DNA of 64,000 bases. Source: Drosophila pseudoobscura. Lineage: Eukaryota; Arthropoda; Insecta; Diptera; Drosophilidae. Below the pieces are notes generated by a model. It was not told the origin of the DNA. It made no database searches and saw only the letters and a program-made list of their open reading frames with translations. Positions 39,597 through 49,781 of the stretch are shown here, one piece after another; position 1 is the stretch's first letter, and each line of letters starts with the position of its first letter. Where the stretch lies: the NCBI RefSeq assembly GCF_009870125.1, contig NC_046679.1:18910001-18974000 (forward strand), in the 5' to 3' direction. Both the position numbers and the translations under genes were made by a program.

Positions 39597-40490
39597 TGAG
39601 CTCATTCCGGGGGAATTTTGACAGAAGTGAAACTGCGTTTCACACTGGCACCATCCACCATCGGTTAAAAGAAGCTGATGCACAATAAAAAGTTCATAGT
39701 ATTTTTTTTGTTTATCAAAATGGATGAAGACTTAACAATTGTTTTGGCTGCCGTTTATCAGCAAAATATTTTCGTGCACCAACAGATAGTGTTGCTAGAA
39801 ATAAATAATAATAATAATAAATAATAAGCGCAACAAGTAAGCAGACTATAATCAGTCAGCAGAACAAATACTATCTGCATTCGAAAAATATTGCGTGGAC
39901 CGTATATTAAAATCTTATTTATCTGTATCTTTCAACACTTGCAACAGATCATTTTGAAATTTGGTTTGGGTGCTAAACAGGTTCTGGACGAGCTTTTCCT
40001 AAATTTCTCTTCTTTGGCATTGAATATATCTGAATATAAATAATCAAAAACAATAAATAACATAGATATTTATTAAACTCCTAACGGCAATTTTCTGCTC
40101 CTTGCATTTGATATTTATTTTAAAACTTTCTGCTCTTGTGGCCTGTTTTGTGCTGTAGTCGTTTTTTTTTTTGTGAAAATTGACAGAAACGATGAAAAAA
40201 GAAACATATCGAAAAAAAAAATTTGTGAAAACTGGAGCACCATAAAACGAAAACGAAACATTTTGGCTGAAAACGTAATCCGCAAAAGTAAATGAAAAAC
40301 GGAGCCTGCCTGTATATATTGTTGTAAATGCCAATTTTCTAGAGTTGAACTTGAAAACCATCGGCTAACCATCGCATAAAAACGTGCGGTCTAGTAACAT
40401 TCCAGATACATGGAATAACTGGGAAATTTTCGGATCGTCGCAACATTGCGGACCATCCCCGAAATTGATGGTGGATGGTCATTAAACATT
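39597..40490 (+). mobile_element. PIF/Harbinger-like non-autonomous element (copy 1)
   Basis: Starts 'ctcattccgggggaat', then 'gtgaaact(g/c)cg(t/a)ttcacact'. A short reading frame at 39720 begins MDEDLTIVLAAV..QQN. The copy at 47885-48110 has the same order with MDDDDVAIISAVVQHQN. An 'accatccaccatc' at 39648 has an inverted match at about 40465, consistent with terminal inverted repeats. Superfamily is a guess from the short N terminus. Confidence 0.4.
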
Positions 40491-40526
40491 AAACATAGAC
40501 ATACTCATTGGAAGTATCGGGTATAA

Positions 40527-40735
40527 GAAAGCCGTTTGGCAAGAAAAATGCACCATCTGTTTTTCATCGTACTGTTATGAATGCGCTTGGTGACCTGGTT
40601 CACTTATACGTTACTGTTTACGTGGATGATATGCTGGTCATACAGAGTTGAGTTGGGTCTGGAAAGATTGATGATTGTTCTGGATGTATTGAATAAGGCT
40701 GGATTCTTGCTCAACTTGGCGAAGTGTGCGTAAGC
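40527..40735 (+). mobile_element. Ty3/gypsy RT catalytic-region fragment
   Basis: Translation gives a KPFGKKNAPSVFHRTVMNAL block and the catalytic YVDDMLV, then a frameshift into an AGFLLNLAKC-like segment. It is an isolated piece of about 200 bp between the Harbinger-like element and the 3' end of the NATD1-like gene. Confidence 0.7.
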
Positions 40736-41131
40736 ACTTGCGGTTAACAATATTCAACTACAGTAGGCAGTACATAGCGAACAATAAAAGGGACTTACCT
40801 TAGGCTGCACCTCTATGATTTAGCTACGCTGCTTATTAAATAAATATTGGGTTGGGAAACCCGACAACAATAATTCATTAAACAAACATTAAAAAAAAAT
40901 TTTAAAGCCCCAAATCTATCAGAAAAAACCGGTTTTTTTCGAAGCGTAAATAAAAAATTAAATTTTGTTGCCTAGTGCAATTTACGATTAAACCACAAAT
41001 CCGGTTAAAAAGCGAAAATTAATGTACCAACATCATAACGATCATCTATTATCAGATTCTGTCTAATGATATAAACATATTTTATCACTTTTACCTGATT
41101 TATTTATTAACTTAAATAGCTACGTCACATA
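40736..41131. other. 3' flank of the NATD1-like gene
   Basis: AT-rich; it should contain the 3' UTR of the minus-strand NATD1-like gene. The stretch at 40905-40980 repeats part of 2570-2640 with substitutions. Confidence 0.4.
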
Positions 41132-44100
41132 TTATTTAAGAATGTACTTTGAATAGTGTGGCTCGTATTTTTCAACGTAGTTTTTAACGAAATCACAGTG
41201 AATAATAATGAACAGTCCATTTCGCAGTGCGTATTCCAAAGCAGCCTAAAATAAAATAAATATTATTAAGGAATTCAAAACTCGAGTATAATAATAATAA
41301 TAATTATTTCTGGTATTTGACTGCGTACAAGCATTCTATAGCTGATTATGCATACGGTTGCCTTGTTAAAATTTTAATGCTAGCGCAAAAGAAGGAGAAC
41401 GTTGTGAGGAGCGGGCCTGGACGTTGATATGCAATGACTGTGTCTTTCAAGTGGCGATGCAATTACTGCACCATTAAGTGTCCCGTGTGACACCAGCAGA
41501 AGGCTGTTACGCGCGGATCCCAGGAAAAACACTGCCCACCTCCCGCCCAAGCGATAGAGGGGAGCTTGACAAAAAGCTTAACTGGAACCTGAATGACAAA
41601 GACAAAGTGAAGAAGGTAACGACTGCACTCTACACTTGAAAAAAAGCCATTGGGCAAAGCTTGAACTCAAGTATATTCTGACAGAGTCGGAGGAGGATTC
41701 TACTCTGAACAGCTAAAAATATGGCATTTGTATGCCAATGGCCACCTGTAAGCTTATTATAAAAAATGAATACAAGCGACTAACAGACGATATGTGGCAA
41801 ACAGTGCCACGATGTCCCATAACCCGGCAAACATGGCTGACCATCGACAAGAAGCGCACCTCCGAGCTCTGCAAGCTATGTAGGAAAAAGTGCAGCTCGG
41901 TCATACATTCCTCACAGGACACTTGCTGAAAGGCACCCACGCTAACAGGCTGGTGGCCCCACATAATGATTTTTGCCGCAGCTGTAGAGACGAGGAGGAG
42001 GAGGAAACAGTGGAATACCTGTTCTGCTCCTGCCCAGCTCTCAGCAAAAGAATGCTACAACACTTCGGCTCGGCTTTTCTAAATGACATTTCGGAAATAT
42101 CTATACTATGTCCCGGGAAGATCGCTAAGAGCATCTGGATGGGATAATTGCTGGCAGGAAGTCTCAAAACGCAGGAAGGGAGAGATCCTAAGCGGTATCA
42201 AATCAGGCCGAAACCGGCCTGAGTATGAAGGGCTCCGAGCGAGCCCCGCAGCCGGCTCAACTTAATCTAACCTACTACGAGAAATCTGGTCTGACCAGCT
42301 GGTGAGGTGGCTTCAATGTGGTCCAACGGACGGGTCGCATGTTGCGGAGAGCGAGCAACATACCTCCATAGGTAGGTCAGGTAAGCGGGCATCTCTAGGG
42401 GCTCGTGAAGCAGCAACACTTACGATGCGCTTGTTGGGCCGCCTGCCGTCAGCCTGGCTGGGGGACCGGTATATAAAACTAGCACGGTTAACGGAGAGCT
42501 CAGGGACTTGGCAGCCCCCTGTTATAAGTATGCCTTATCCGGGCATTGTGGATCTCTGGCCAGACGGACCTTACCCTTTCTCTGGAGCTCGTGGATCAGT
42601 GTGGAAGATTGCAAACAAACAAAAAACATAAATGAGTTTGGCAGTTCCCAAATGCTAACAGGGAAAAATGCCTTGTCCAATCCGCAACACAGCAGAAAAA
42701 ACCTGCGCGGCGGAAGCCGCTACCGAGAACGCAAAGGGTTCCCAACCCGGATCCGGGGTGGGTGGTAAATCGACTCCCGAGCGGCTATGGAATCATGCGG
42801 CTGCTTTACCTGTTGCTAAAATGCCGGCGGACGATTTACCATCGACTTTCCAACTCTTCAGAAAACCCTTCTTGGCTTGGTTGTTTTGGGAAAATATGTT
42901 TCCAATAGTTCTGCTCACCAAATTACAAATGTTTGAGTTGCAGTTAAGAGCTGCGAGTCTCTATCGATCGAGCCTTGTAAAAGTATTGGTCACTGGAAAA
43001 AATGCCATTTCCAAAGAAAATCGCCACCCCTGAGCACAAGGTATGTGAAGACCACTATCGGAAAACGACTCAAGTACTTTCGTCAGGTCTGTTTGAAGTA
43101 AGGCTGCCGTTTGAATCAGATCCAAATTGTTTAGGCAACTCCTTTAAGGTTACTAAACGGCGGTTTTTGTCGCTTAAAAAAATATTGTATCATGACCCTG
43201 AGTTGAAGAAAATGTACTGGAATTCATGAAGAAGTTTCTCTCCTTTGGTTCTACTGACAATTCTATTCCTTCTACCAAAGCTGCTAAAGTTATTGGGTCA
43301 GACTTTTACGTCGGTGACTTCTTGACTGTTGCTGCATGCGTAAAGGAGCTAAGGGTAATTAAGTGCCAAGTGTCTCCGGTTCTTCAAACCGCAGAGTTTG
43401 AGTTGACTAAGTGGTTTTCAAACTTTTCCGAGATCACCGCATCTGAGAGCATAACCAAACAAATAAAAATCTCAGATTCAGAGTGGACAAAGGCGCTAGC
43501 AATCTCATGGTTACCTAAAGACTATACTTTTAAGTTCAAAATTGACAATTCAGTTATGGGTCTCCCGGCGACAAAACGGAACATATTATCGGTGACACCT
43601 AAGTTCTTTGGCCGGCAGGCGAAAATCTTCTAGCTGAACCCTCCACGAAGGTGCCGTCTGGGCAATGGACAATGCATTACCCCAGGCAAGGGTAATGGGA
43701 TATGGCTAGAGGTGCCCGGCGGTCAGGGAAGAAGGTTCGGGAAGATGGCGGGGGGCTTGGGTAGTGTCTACCTGCGCCTCAAAAAGCGCCACCCCGAAGA
43801 TAAGGACGCACATACCCTACAGGCACCCGGAGCATTTAGTAACGTGGCTACGAACGCAATAAAAAATATTGCGACTAACATAACAACAACTAACAGCAAT
43901 CAATCTGTAAATACAGAACCTCCTAGGATGTAAACGAGGCACACCTCAGGGTGGAGTCCTGTTGCCCCTCCTGTCGAATCTGGTGGTCGACGACCTGACC
44001 AATATATTTTTAATGGAAGGACCCAACAAGGCCCCTTAAAGGAACGTACACTCAGGGATATACGTGAGTGGGCGGAAGCAGTAGGATTCAGTATCAACGC

Positions 44101-47100
44101 GGACAAAACGGACCAAGAGGTACAAGGCACTGATATGGACACCGAAAACTTATGAAACTAAGGTAACTCCAAAAACAAAAGTCAAATACCTGGGCACAGT
44201 ACTGTGCAGCAAATTGGTATGGAAACCCAATGTAAGGGGAAGGGGTGATGAATGCCACCATTGCGCTTTACGCATCCAAAAAGATGCTCAGCATCACAAG
44301 GAACCTGTCAACTGCTATAATGCACTGGATTTACATCTCGGTGGTGCAATCAACGCTGCTATATTGAGTCTTAGTGTGGTGGCAAGCTACTGAAAAGAAG
44401 ACGTATCACAAGCTTATGGAAAAGGCTCAGCGACAGGTTCTGCTCTGTATTACTGAGGCACTAAGGTCAACGCCAAAAAAAGCACTCGAAACCTTACTTG
44501 GAATCGACCCTCTGGACATCCACGCTCGTCTGACTTCAGGATAGGTAGCACAGCGCCTCATCACATCAGGAAGCATATCGTCGCAAGAATATGGGCATAG
44601 TTCAATTGGCAGTGACATGACCAGATCCACTGATTACATGACCCCCAAACTTGCCTCGACGTCGGAGGAACCTCATTTTTGGGACCCGAAGACTAGAAAA
44701 ATGGAATGGGCCAAACTGAGCACCTCAATATATACACAGACGACTCCAAGATGGACGGAGGAGTAGAAGCGGGCCTATATTGTACAGACCCTGAGATAAG
44801 ACTGTCATATCTATCGGACCAATGCAGCATATTCCAGGCGGAAGAGTTTGCCATCAGGAAAGCAGCAGAGGTCGCTCTGCTTGATAGTCTGAAAGCAGAT
44901 GAAGGAGTAACATCACATGCAGAATCACGAAAACCATTAGCGAGGAACGTATTGGAAAACTCGCTCACTACCACGGAAGGACTGCATACTGTTAGTGGGA
45001 ATACTCAAAGGCCACTGTCTAGTTTTAGCGCACGCTGCAAAGCTAGCCATCACCAACCGAGACAGCTGTAGGAAATGTGATGAACCTGGGGTAATCGAAA
45101 CCCGGAAACATCTCATCAGCGACTGTCCGGTTGCAGGCATCACTGGAAGATGCCTCCAAGAGGACACCACAGGAACTACTTAACTATGCTAATAACACCT
45201 CGATTCTTGAGGACTTTAATATCCCATAAATACAACCGCGACGGTTCATACCCCCTATCCGCATAACTAAGGGCCATATTGGCCTATGTGTGGCCTATGT
45301 ATGTACCTAACCCTGGGATTCAGCTTTCTGTGTTCAATGTGCGACATGTCGTTGTATGAACTGGCACATTTATATACTGTATGGTTACTGGCATTTTGTA
45401 GCTTTCAAAATTAAACCCCTATCGCTTTTGATAGTATTGGCGAAATAAGAATACGATTAATTGACCACAATAAAGCGGTGCAGTGGCGACCATATAGACT
45501 AAGTCCTGAAGAAACAGAAATAGTTCGGTCTAAGATAAGTGAGTTAATGAAATTTAAAATTATTCGACACAGTCCTATTTGGCTTGTGAAAAATAAAAAT
45601 AGTTCGGATGGACTTTGTATCATTATAGAGAGTTTAACTCAAACAAGGTTTGTGTTATTGTGTTAGCAAACATTCCAGTAGCAGATAATGTTACGATTTG
45701 TACATTCGTATTTTTACACAGTTTAACTGTCAATAGTTCCAATCAAAATCCCTAATGAGGTTATTAAGCTTCGCAAACTCGGCTTTACACGTTCAGGTTC
45801 AGGATCCATTACAGTTGGTCCTATATCTAGTGACACCTCGAAAGTAGGATGGTAGGCGTCTTCAAGAATGGTGAGCGGAAGGGCTCGGGTTAACAATACT
45901 ATGGTCGGATCCGATACAAAGCACAGATCAAGCAATCGGCCCAAGGTCAAGCAAGCTGTCAACAAAGTCATGTCGTGACATGGGCACTAGGATAATAGAC
46001 TCGGAAAGAAAGCGGGAAGAATCAGTTTTACACACAGGAATTCCAGTTGAACTTATACTGGGAAGTAAGAGTCCACTGCAATTAGAACCCCCCTGCACGT
46101 CGAGACGAACGGTCCTTTCTAAAAGTTGTGTACCGACCTCGGAACTAAGCTTGTCCGGCTTTAACCAGGTTTCAGTAAACACATGACTTGGTGCATATGA
46201 CGCAAATCAATGTACTCCCTCATAAAGGCGAAATACCGCTCCTTGAGTGTAGCATTACGCTCCAGTTTACGCTCCAGACTGATGAACCGTCGATAAGCCT
46301 GAGCCTGATCCTAAGCGATCATTATTGTTCTTTAGCGGCAGACGAACTGTATACTCCCCGGATGGCAACCGTGAAAGGTGGCTTACGAAGTGTGCTTCAC
46401 AATCGTCTTCTTCTTTGGTATTCAAACCAGCCTCCAACCAATTCTCGACTTCCCAAAACATACGAAGAGTTTTATCCAACCTTGCTTCCATCTCAGCTAC
46501 CAAATCTGGACAATTGTGCGTGACCAAAAGCGCCGAGCTTGATACCTTCTGTCCACCGCCAGATACGATCCACCCAAGCCGGGTCTTCTGCAGAAGAGGC
46601 AGGCCATCGGTGAGTTTGATTTGCCCTACGCAGAGATCATAAAAAAAGCTCGCACCAATAAGGAGATCAACCCGTTGAGGATAAAAAATGCAGTATCGGC
46701 AAGCTGAATGTTAGATGGAATACTCCAATCGTATACATTTACTGCCATACTTGGTTGACAATCGGTAATCGTGGGGACGATGAGAGCAGTAAACGAAGTT
46801 GTGTTATCAGAGGTGCGAGAATGCATACAAATGCTTATGGTGCATCCCTCAGTAGAGACGCATTGCTGGTTTGGTTTTTCTTTGTTGCTGTCCATTTTAG
46901 CTTGTTGCTCAGAATACTATCACAGACTACCTTATTCTGCTATGGCTTAGAAAGTTTTTACCACTATCGCCTGCAAACACTGCTTGCTAGCAGAAATTTC
47001 TTATCTATTTCATACAAGTATCAACAAATTCTGCTCGCGTATACATTTTTCGAATCCGAGTACTAGGCTCAAACTGGCACAACCAAAATGGTGCAAGTTC

Positions 47101-47377
47101 AGAAAAACCGTCTTCAAAGGATTAATTTACTCAAAAAAATAACAATATACTGATATAAAAATCGACCAACCTTAGCCAGCAGCTTGCCAATACCATGACC
47201 GCCAAGTTCCTTAGGAACTTTGGTGTGATCAATGTGCATAACTCCATCTCGAATAAAATAGCCCAACTCAGCCTTCATTCCGTGAAGATGAATAAAAAAA
47301 CGTTCTTGATCTTGTTGAATGCTTATTTTCATACTCATAAATCTCTCAGTTCGGTACATATGACAAGTTTTAAGCAT
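41132..47377 (-). CDS. NATD1-like GNAT-fold N-acetyltransferase-domain protein (2 exons)
   Basis: Exon 1 is 47377-47171 and ends ...GIGKLLAK at a GT donor (AAG|GTTGGT). Exon 2 is 41245-41132, after a tttattttag acceptor, and begins AALEYALRNG and ends with TAA at 41134-41132. The phase is 0 and the joined protein is 106 residues, close to the vertebrate NATD1 length as I recall it. The conserved core is visible: FFIHLHG, LGYF, HIDHTKVP, then G-GHGIGKLLAK, the acetyl-CoA-binding turn, continued across the intron. The start chosen is the first of three nearby methionines (MLKTCHMY...); a later one (MSMKIS) is possible. It may be cytosolic or mitochondrial; substrates of this family are poorly known. 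The intron of about 5.9 kb holds a LINE-BEL-LINE nest. The GTTGGT donor is a weak but acceptable match. Confidence 0.82.
41405..41530 (-). repeat. dispersed ggtgcagtaattgcat repeat, inverted copy
   Basis: The reverse complement matches 26975-27090: cagcagaaggctgttacgcgcg, then the ggtgcagtaattgcatcgcc block and the tcaacgtcc end. It lies immediately left of the LOA-like fragment but in the orientation opposite to that seen at 27 kb. Confidence 0.5.
41565..42265 (+). mobile_element. LOA/I-like LINE, internally deleted 3' end
   Basis: DKKLNWNLNDKDKVKK at 41570 matches 28270. The sequence then jumps near 41640-41720 to the tail region (MATCKLIIKNEYKRLTDDMWQTVPRC), skipping about 0.8 kb present in the 27-29.6-kb copy, including RNase H. 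The cysteine-rich C terminus (CRSCRDEEEEETVEYLFCSCPALS) is open and better preserved here than in the longer copy. Ends around 'aacttaatctaacctac', a LINE-like tail. Confidence 0.75.
42266..42835 (+). mobile_element. I/LOA-like LINE 5' region / ORF1 start
   Basis: A GC-richer block with an open frame from 42668 that starts MPCPIRNTAEKTC and is rich in Ala, Gly and Lys, consistent with LINE ORF1. The upstream 42280-42600 part is probably the 5' UTR. The frame is interrupted at about 42836 by BEL sequence. Confidence 0.5.
42836..43633 (+). mobile_element. BEL/Pao pol fragment (copy 2 of the BEL-LINE fusion)
   Basis: Begins 'gactttccaactcttcagaaaaccc', identical in order to 33288. Frames at 43002-43229 and 43226-43633 carry the BEL RT N-terminal region: a CEDHYRKTTQ block, then FLSFGSTDNSIPSTKAA, the GSDFYVGDFLT catalytic-box neighbourhood, and an AISWLPKDYTFKFK block. 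One frameshift near 43230. It is flanked on both sides by LINE sequence. Confidence 0.8.
43640..45235 (+). mobile_element. I/LOA-like LINE, RT core, RNase H and tail
   Basis: YLRLKKRHPEDKDAHTLQA (43760-43825) matches 33645. Then a deletion joins ORF1-like sequence to the RT block CKRGTPQGGVLLPLL at 43930. The VGFSINADKTE and VKYLGTVLCSKLVW blocks follow, then LEKAQRQVLL-type tail sequence, RNase H (LNIYTDDSKMDGGVEAG near 44725, FQAEEFAIRKAAE), and a CRKCDEPGVIETRKHLISDCP zinc cluster near 45065. Multiple stops interrupt it. Sits inside the NATD1-like intron. Confidence 0.75.
45420..45670 (+). mobile_element. Ty3/gypsy RT N-terminal fragment
   Basis: Translation of 45478-45666 gives RPYRLSPEETEIVRSKISELMKF, then IIRHSPIWLVKNKNSSDGLC, the start of a gypsy-type reverse transcriptase with one deleted residue block. 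It is isolated. Confidence 0.7.
45720..46185 (-). mobile_element. Jockey/CR1-like LINE endonuclease fragment
   Basis: Minus strand: FTETWLKPD (about 46180) is the QETW-like endonuclease motif, with GGSNCSGLLL downstream. After a frameshift, LLDLCFVSDPT with the HPTFEVSL block (S-D-H-like catalytic region) follows near 45920-45830. It is truncated on both sides. Its right end abuts the BEL fragment at 46186. Confidence 0.7.
46186..46900 (-). mobile_element. BEL/Pao pol fragment, protease-RT linker
   Basis: Nearly the same sequence as 58150-58830, same strand. It contains TFTDCQPSMAVNV-like protease tail, QLADTAFFILNGL, and the ALLVTHNCPDLVAEMEARL block. A 17- to 20-bp indel and several frame breaks distinguish the two copies. 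Confidence 0.8.
46901..47170. other. 5' part of the NATD1-like intron
   Basis: About 270 bp of unidentified sequence between the NATD1-like exon 1 donor and the BEL fragment. Confidence 0.35.
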
Positions 47378-47879
47378 AATTAAATTTTGATTAACAGAAT
47401 TTAAGTAGTTGTAACATAATTTTGTAGGCATCAGTGAGCATGTACGATGACCCGCACAAAAACTCAAACCATTCATAAAACGGAGTTTGTAAAAAGTTCT
47501 TATTGGGGATAGCATCAGAAAATATTTAAACAGAATAACCAGTTTCAATTAAATTAATGTTTTTAATATTAGCGCTTCTGAACAATCTCAGTCCGCATAT
47601 GTACATAATATTTACTACATATACACACATACACCTTAGTGATGGGAGGAGCATCGATGTATTGAAATTTTTTTTTTAAATCGACGTGACGTGTAATATG
47701 AAGGGTATAGGGTGAGTTGGGTTTCCGATATTTTTTCTTTTGTTTCATAATTTTGTTTTTCTTTAGTATTACCTTGAGAACTTAAGTAAGTAATTTTAAA
47801 AAAAAGTAGAAGTAAATAACCGGTTGAAAAATTGTAAAAAGTTGTAACATCCATAGAGACTCGAACCATGCACTGCTCT

Positions 47880-48115
47880 GCACACTGAGTCCATTCCGGG
47901 GGAATGGTGGGATTTTTTTACAGATGTGAAACTCCGATTCACACTCCACCAATCACCATACAAACACATTAAATTTGCGCGGAAGATTTTTGTTTTGTTT
48001 CTTTTAATGGATGATGACGATGTAGCAATTATTTCGGCTGTGGTTCAGCACCAAAATATGAGAACATTAATCAGTCAGCAGAACAGATACGATCTGCAAT
48101 CGCACTAAGCTTAGT
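47880..48115 (+). mobile_element. PIF/Harbinger-like element (copy 2)
   Basis: Starts 'gagtccattccgggggaat' and matches 39597-39850 in the same orientation, including the bipartite 'gtgaaactccgattcacact' and a short MDDDDVAIISAVV.. frame ending near 48105. The two copies bracket the NATD1-like gene. Confidence 0.45.
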
Positions 48116-48149
48116 AAGAAACTAAGCATGCAATCAAAATAAAAATACC

Positions 48150-49000
48150 ACTACAATTACTAATTTCTAGAAAGGTGTGTAAGGATCAGTAATTTAATAA
48201 GAGGAAGAGAATTAGTGGTGAATATAATATAGTACAGGGAATTATAATCCGAGCATAAGACCCTAAACGGTTCATGCAAGGAATAATTCGATCTAAAAAG
48301 TGGAAGGAACAACGGTATTAAATTTCTAGTCAGTCTAATAGGAATCGTGAAGTTTATGCGGCTCAACAGATCAGGGCTGTCTATGTCACCCCTGATCAAG
48401 TTGTGCATAAAAATCACACAAAGCATTTTCCTACGGAGGTTTACTAATATCAGACTACTAGAGTAAGATGGATATCTCACACATTCATAACAGTTAAGGC
48501 CCCGCCGAGCAAAGAGTAAAAAGTTTTTCTGTACTGATTTTATACGGTCCTGGTGTACTTTGTACTTAGGGCACCATACACATGAGCCGTATTCTAAGAT
48601 CGGACGAACAAGCGAGGTATAGAGAGTCTTTGTTATATAGGGGTCGTCAAATTCCTTTGACCACCTCTTTATAAAACCAGCACGCCTATGGCCTTATCTA
48701 CCATGGTAGAAATGTGTTTGGAAAACTTTAACTTTGCGTCTACTAAGACACCAAGATCATTCACCAGGGTAATTCTCTCAAGAGAACCACCACCTAGGGT
48801 ACCACCACCTAGGTAGCCAACAAGGGGCTAGAACGATGAAATGTCATTACTTCGCATTTCGAGGCATTAAGGTTTACCAAGTTTGCACAGTTATTGAGAT
48901 CGGATTGCAAGCGAGAATGAAATGAGTAAGGGGCCTAGATGGCTGCCCTGTGGTACTCCCGAAGAAAGGAGACGTGACGAGGAGGAGGAGGAAGAAAGTT
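48150..49000 (-). mobile_element. Jockey/CR1-like LINE, 3' half remnant
   Basis: Minus strand: GVPQGSHLGPLL near 48940 (RT block), then a deletion to the thumb region near 48780, and a well-preserved tail at 48480-48160 (FMHNLIRGDIDSPDLLSRINF, RSNYSLHEPFRVLC). It lacks the YADD box through deletion. Confidence 0.75.
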
Positions 49001-49480
49001 CCAGTAGAAAATTAAAGAAATCAAAGAAAAAAACGGAAGAAAAATTGGTGATCGTGGAGCTGAGAATCACTCCACGACATCGGTAATAGGAGGAATCAAC
49101 TTCAGCAGGAGCGGAGGACGTCGGCAGCAGCAGACCGGTACTGGCCAGGCCGGAAAACTGGGGTGCGAACCCCCAGAGAATCACCAGTACAGGAGAAGGC
49201 AGCGGAGCACCGACAGCCGAGAGCAAACCTTTGCCGCTACCCCACCGGGAAAGGAATCCGGACTCCAAAACAAAAATACACACACACACACGATTCATAT
49301 CACCCACCTTCATCCACACACAACGCACGCACGTATACCCTCATTTCACAACACATCACAACCTCCCATTTCACAGACATACACCCGTCCGACCCACAAT
49401 TAAATAATAAATAAATAAATAATAATAAATAAATAATAATAGAATAAATAAAAAATTAAATAATTATCACGATTGAACAA
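49001..49480. repeat. low-complexity and simple-repeat region
   Basis: A purine-rich gaggaggaggaag run at about 48970-49000, a cacacacacacac tract near 49280, and an (aata)n-rich tract at 49400-49460. No coding signal. Confidence 0.6.
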
Positions 49481-49781
49481 AAAAAAAAATAATGATGAAG
49501 ACAAGAGAGAATATAAATATAAGTACATATCCGGATGACAATGTGGTACAGTGATCATTGCAAATAAAAAAACAATAATCGGATTTTACTTTACTGGTGC
49601 ACAACTGGCTATGCTATATGGATTGGCGAATATTGGGCTGCTAACGCAAAAATTGCTTAACTGTAACAAAAATAAATGTTATCATATATTTGAGAAATTT
49701 AATACATGATTCAATAATATTTGTATCATTTATATTATAAGTGAATAGATAAAATTAACAAATAGTAGCTGTATGATAGTC

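Noticed and set aside
46755..47066. 103-codon plus-strand frame
   Set aside because: Antisense of the BEL fragment running into unidentified sequence; no domain.
49570..49650. Alternative last exon of the SV2-like gene (ttgcgttagcag acceptor)
   Set aside because: The exon at 49837-49782 fits the phase and gives a family-like C terminus; the alternative does not.
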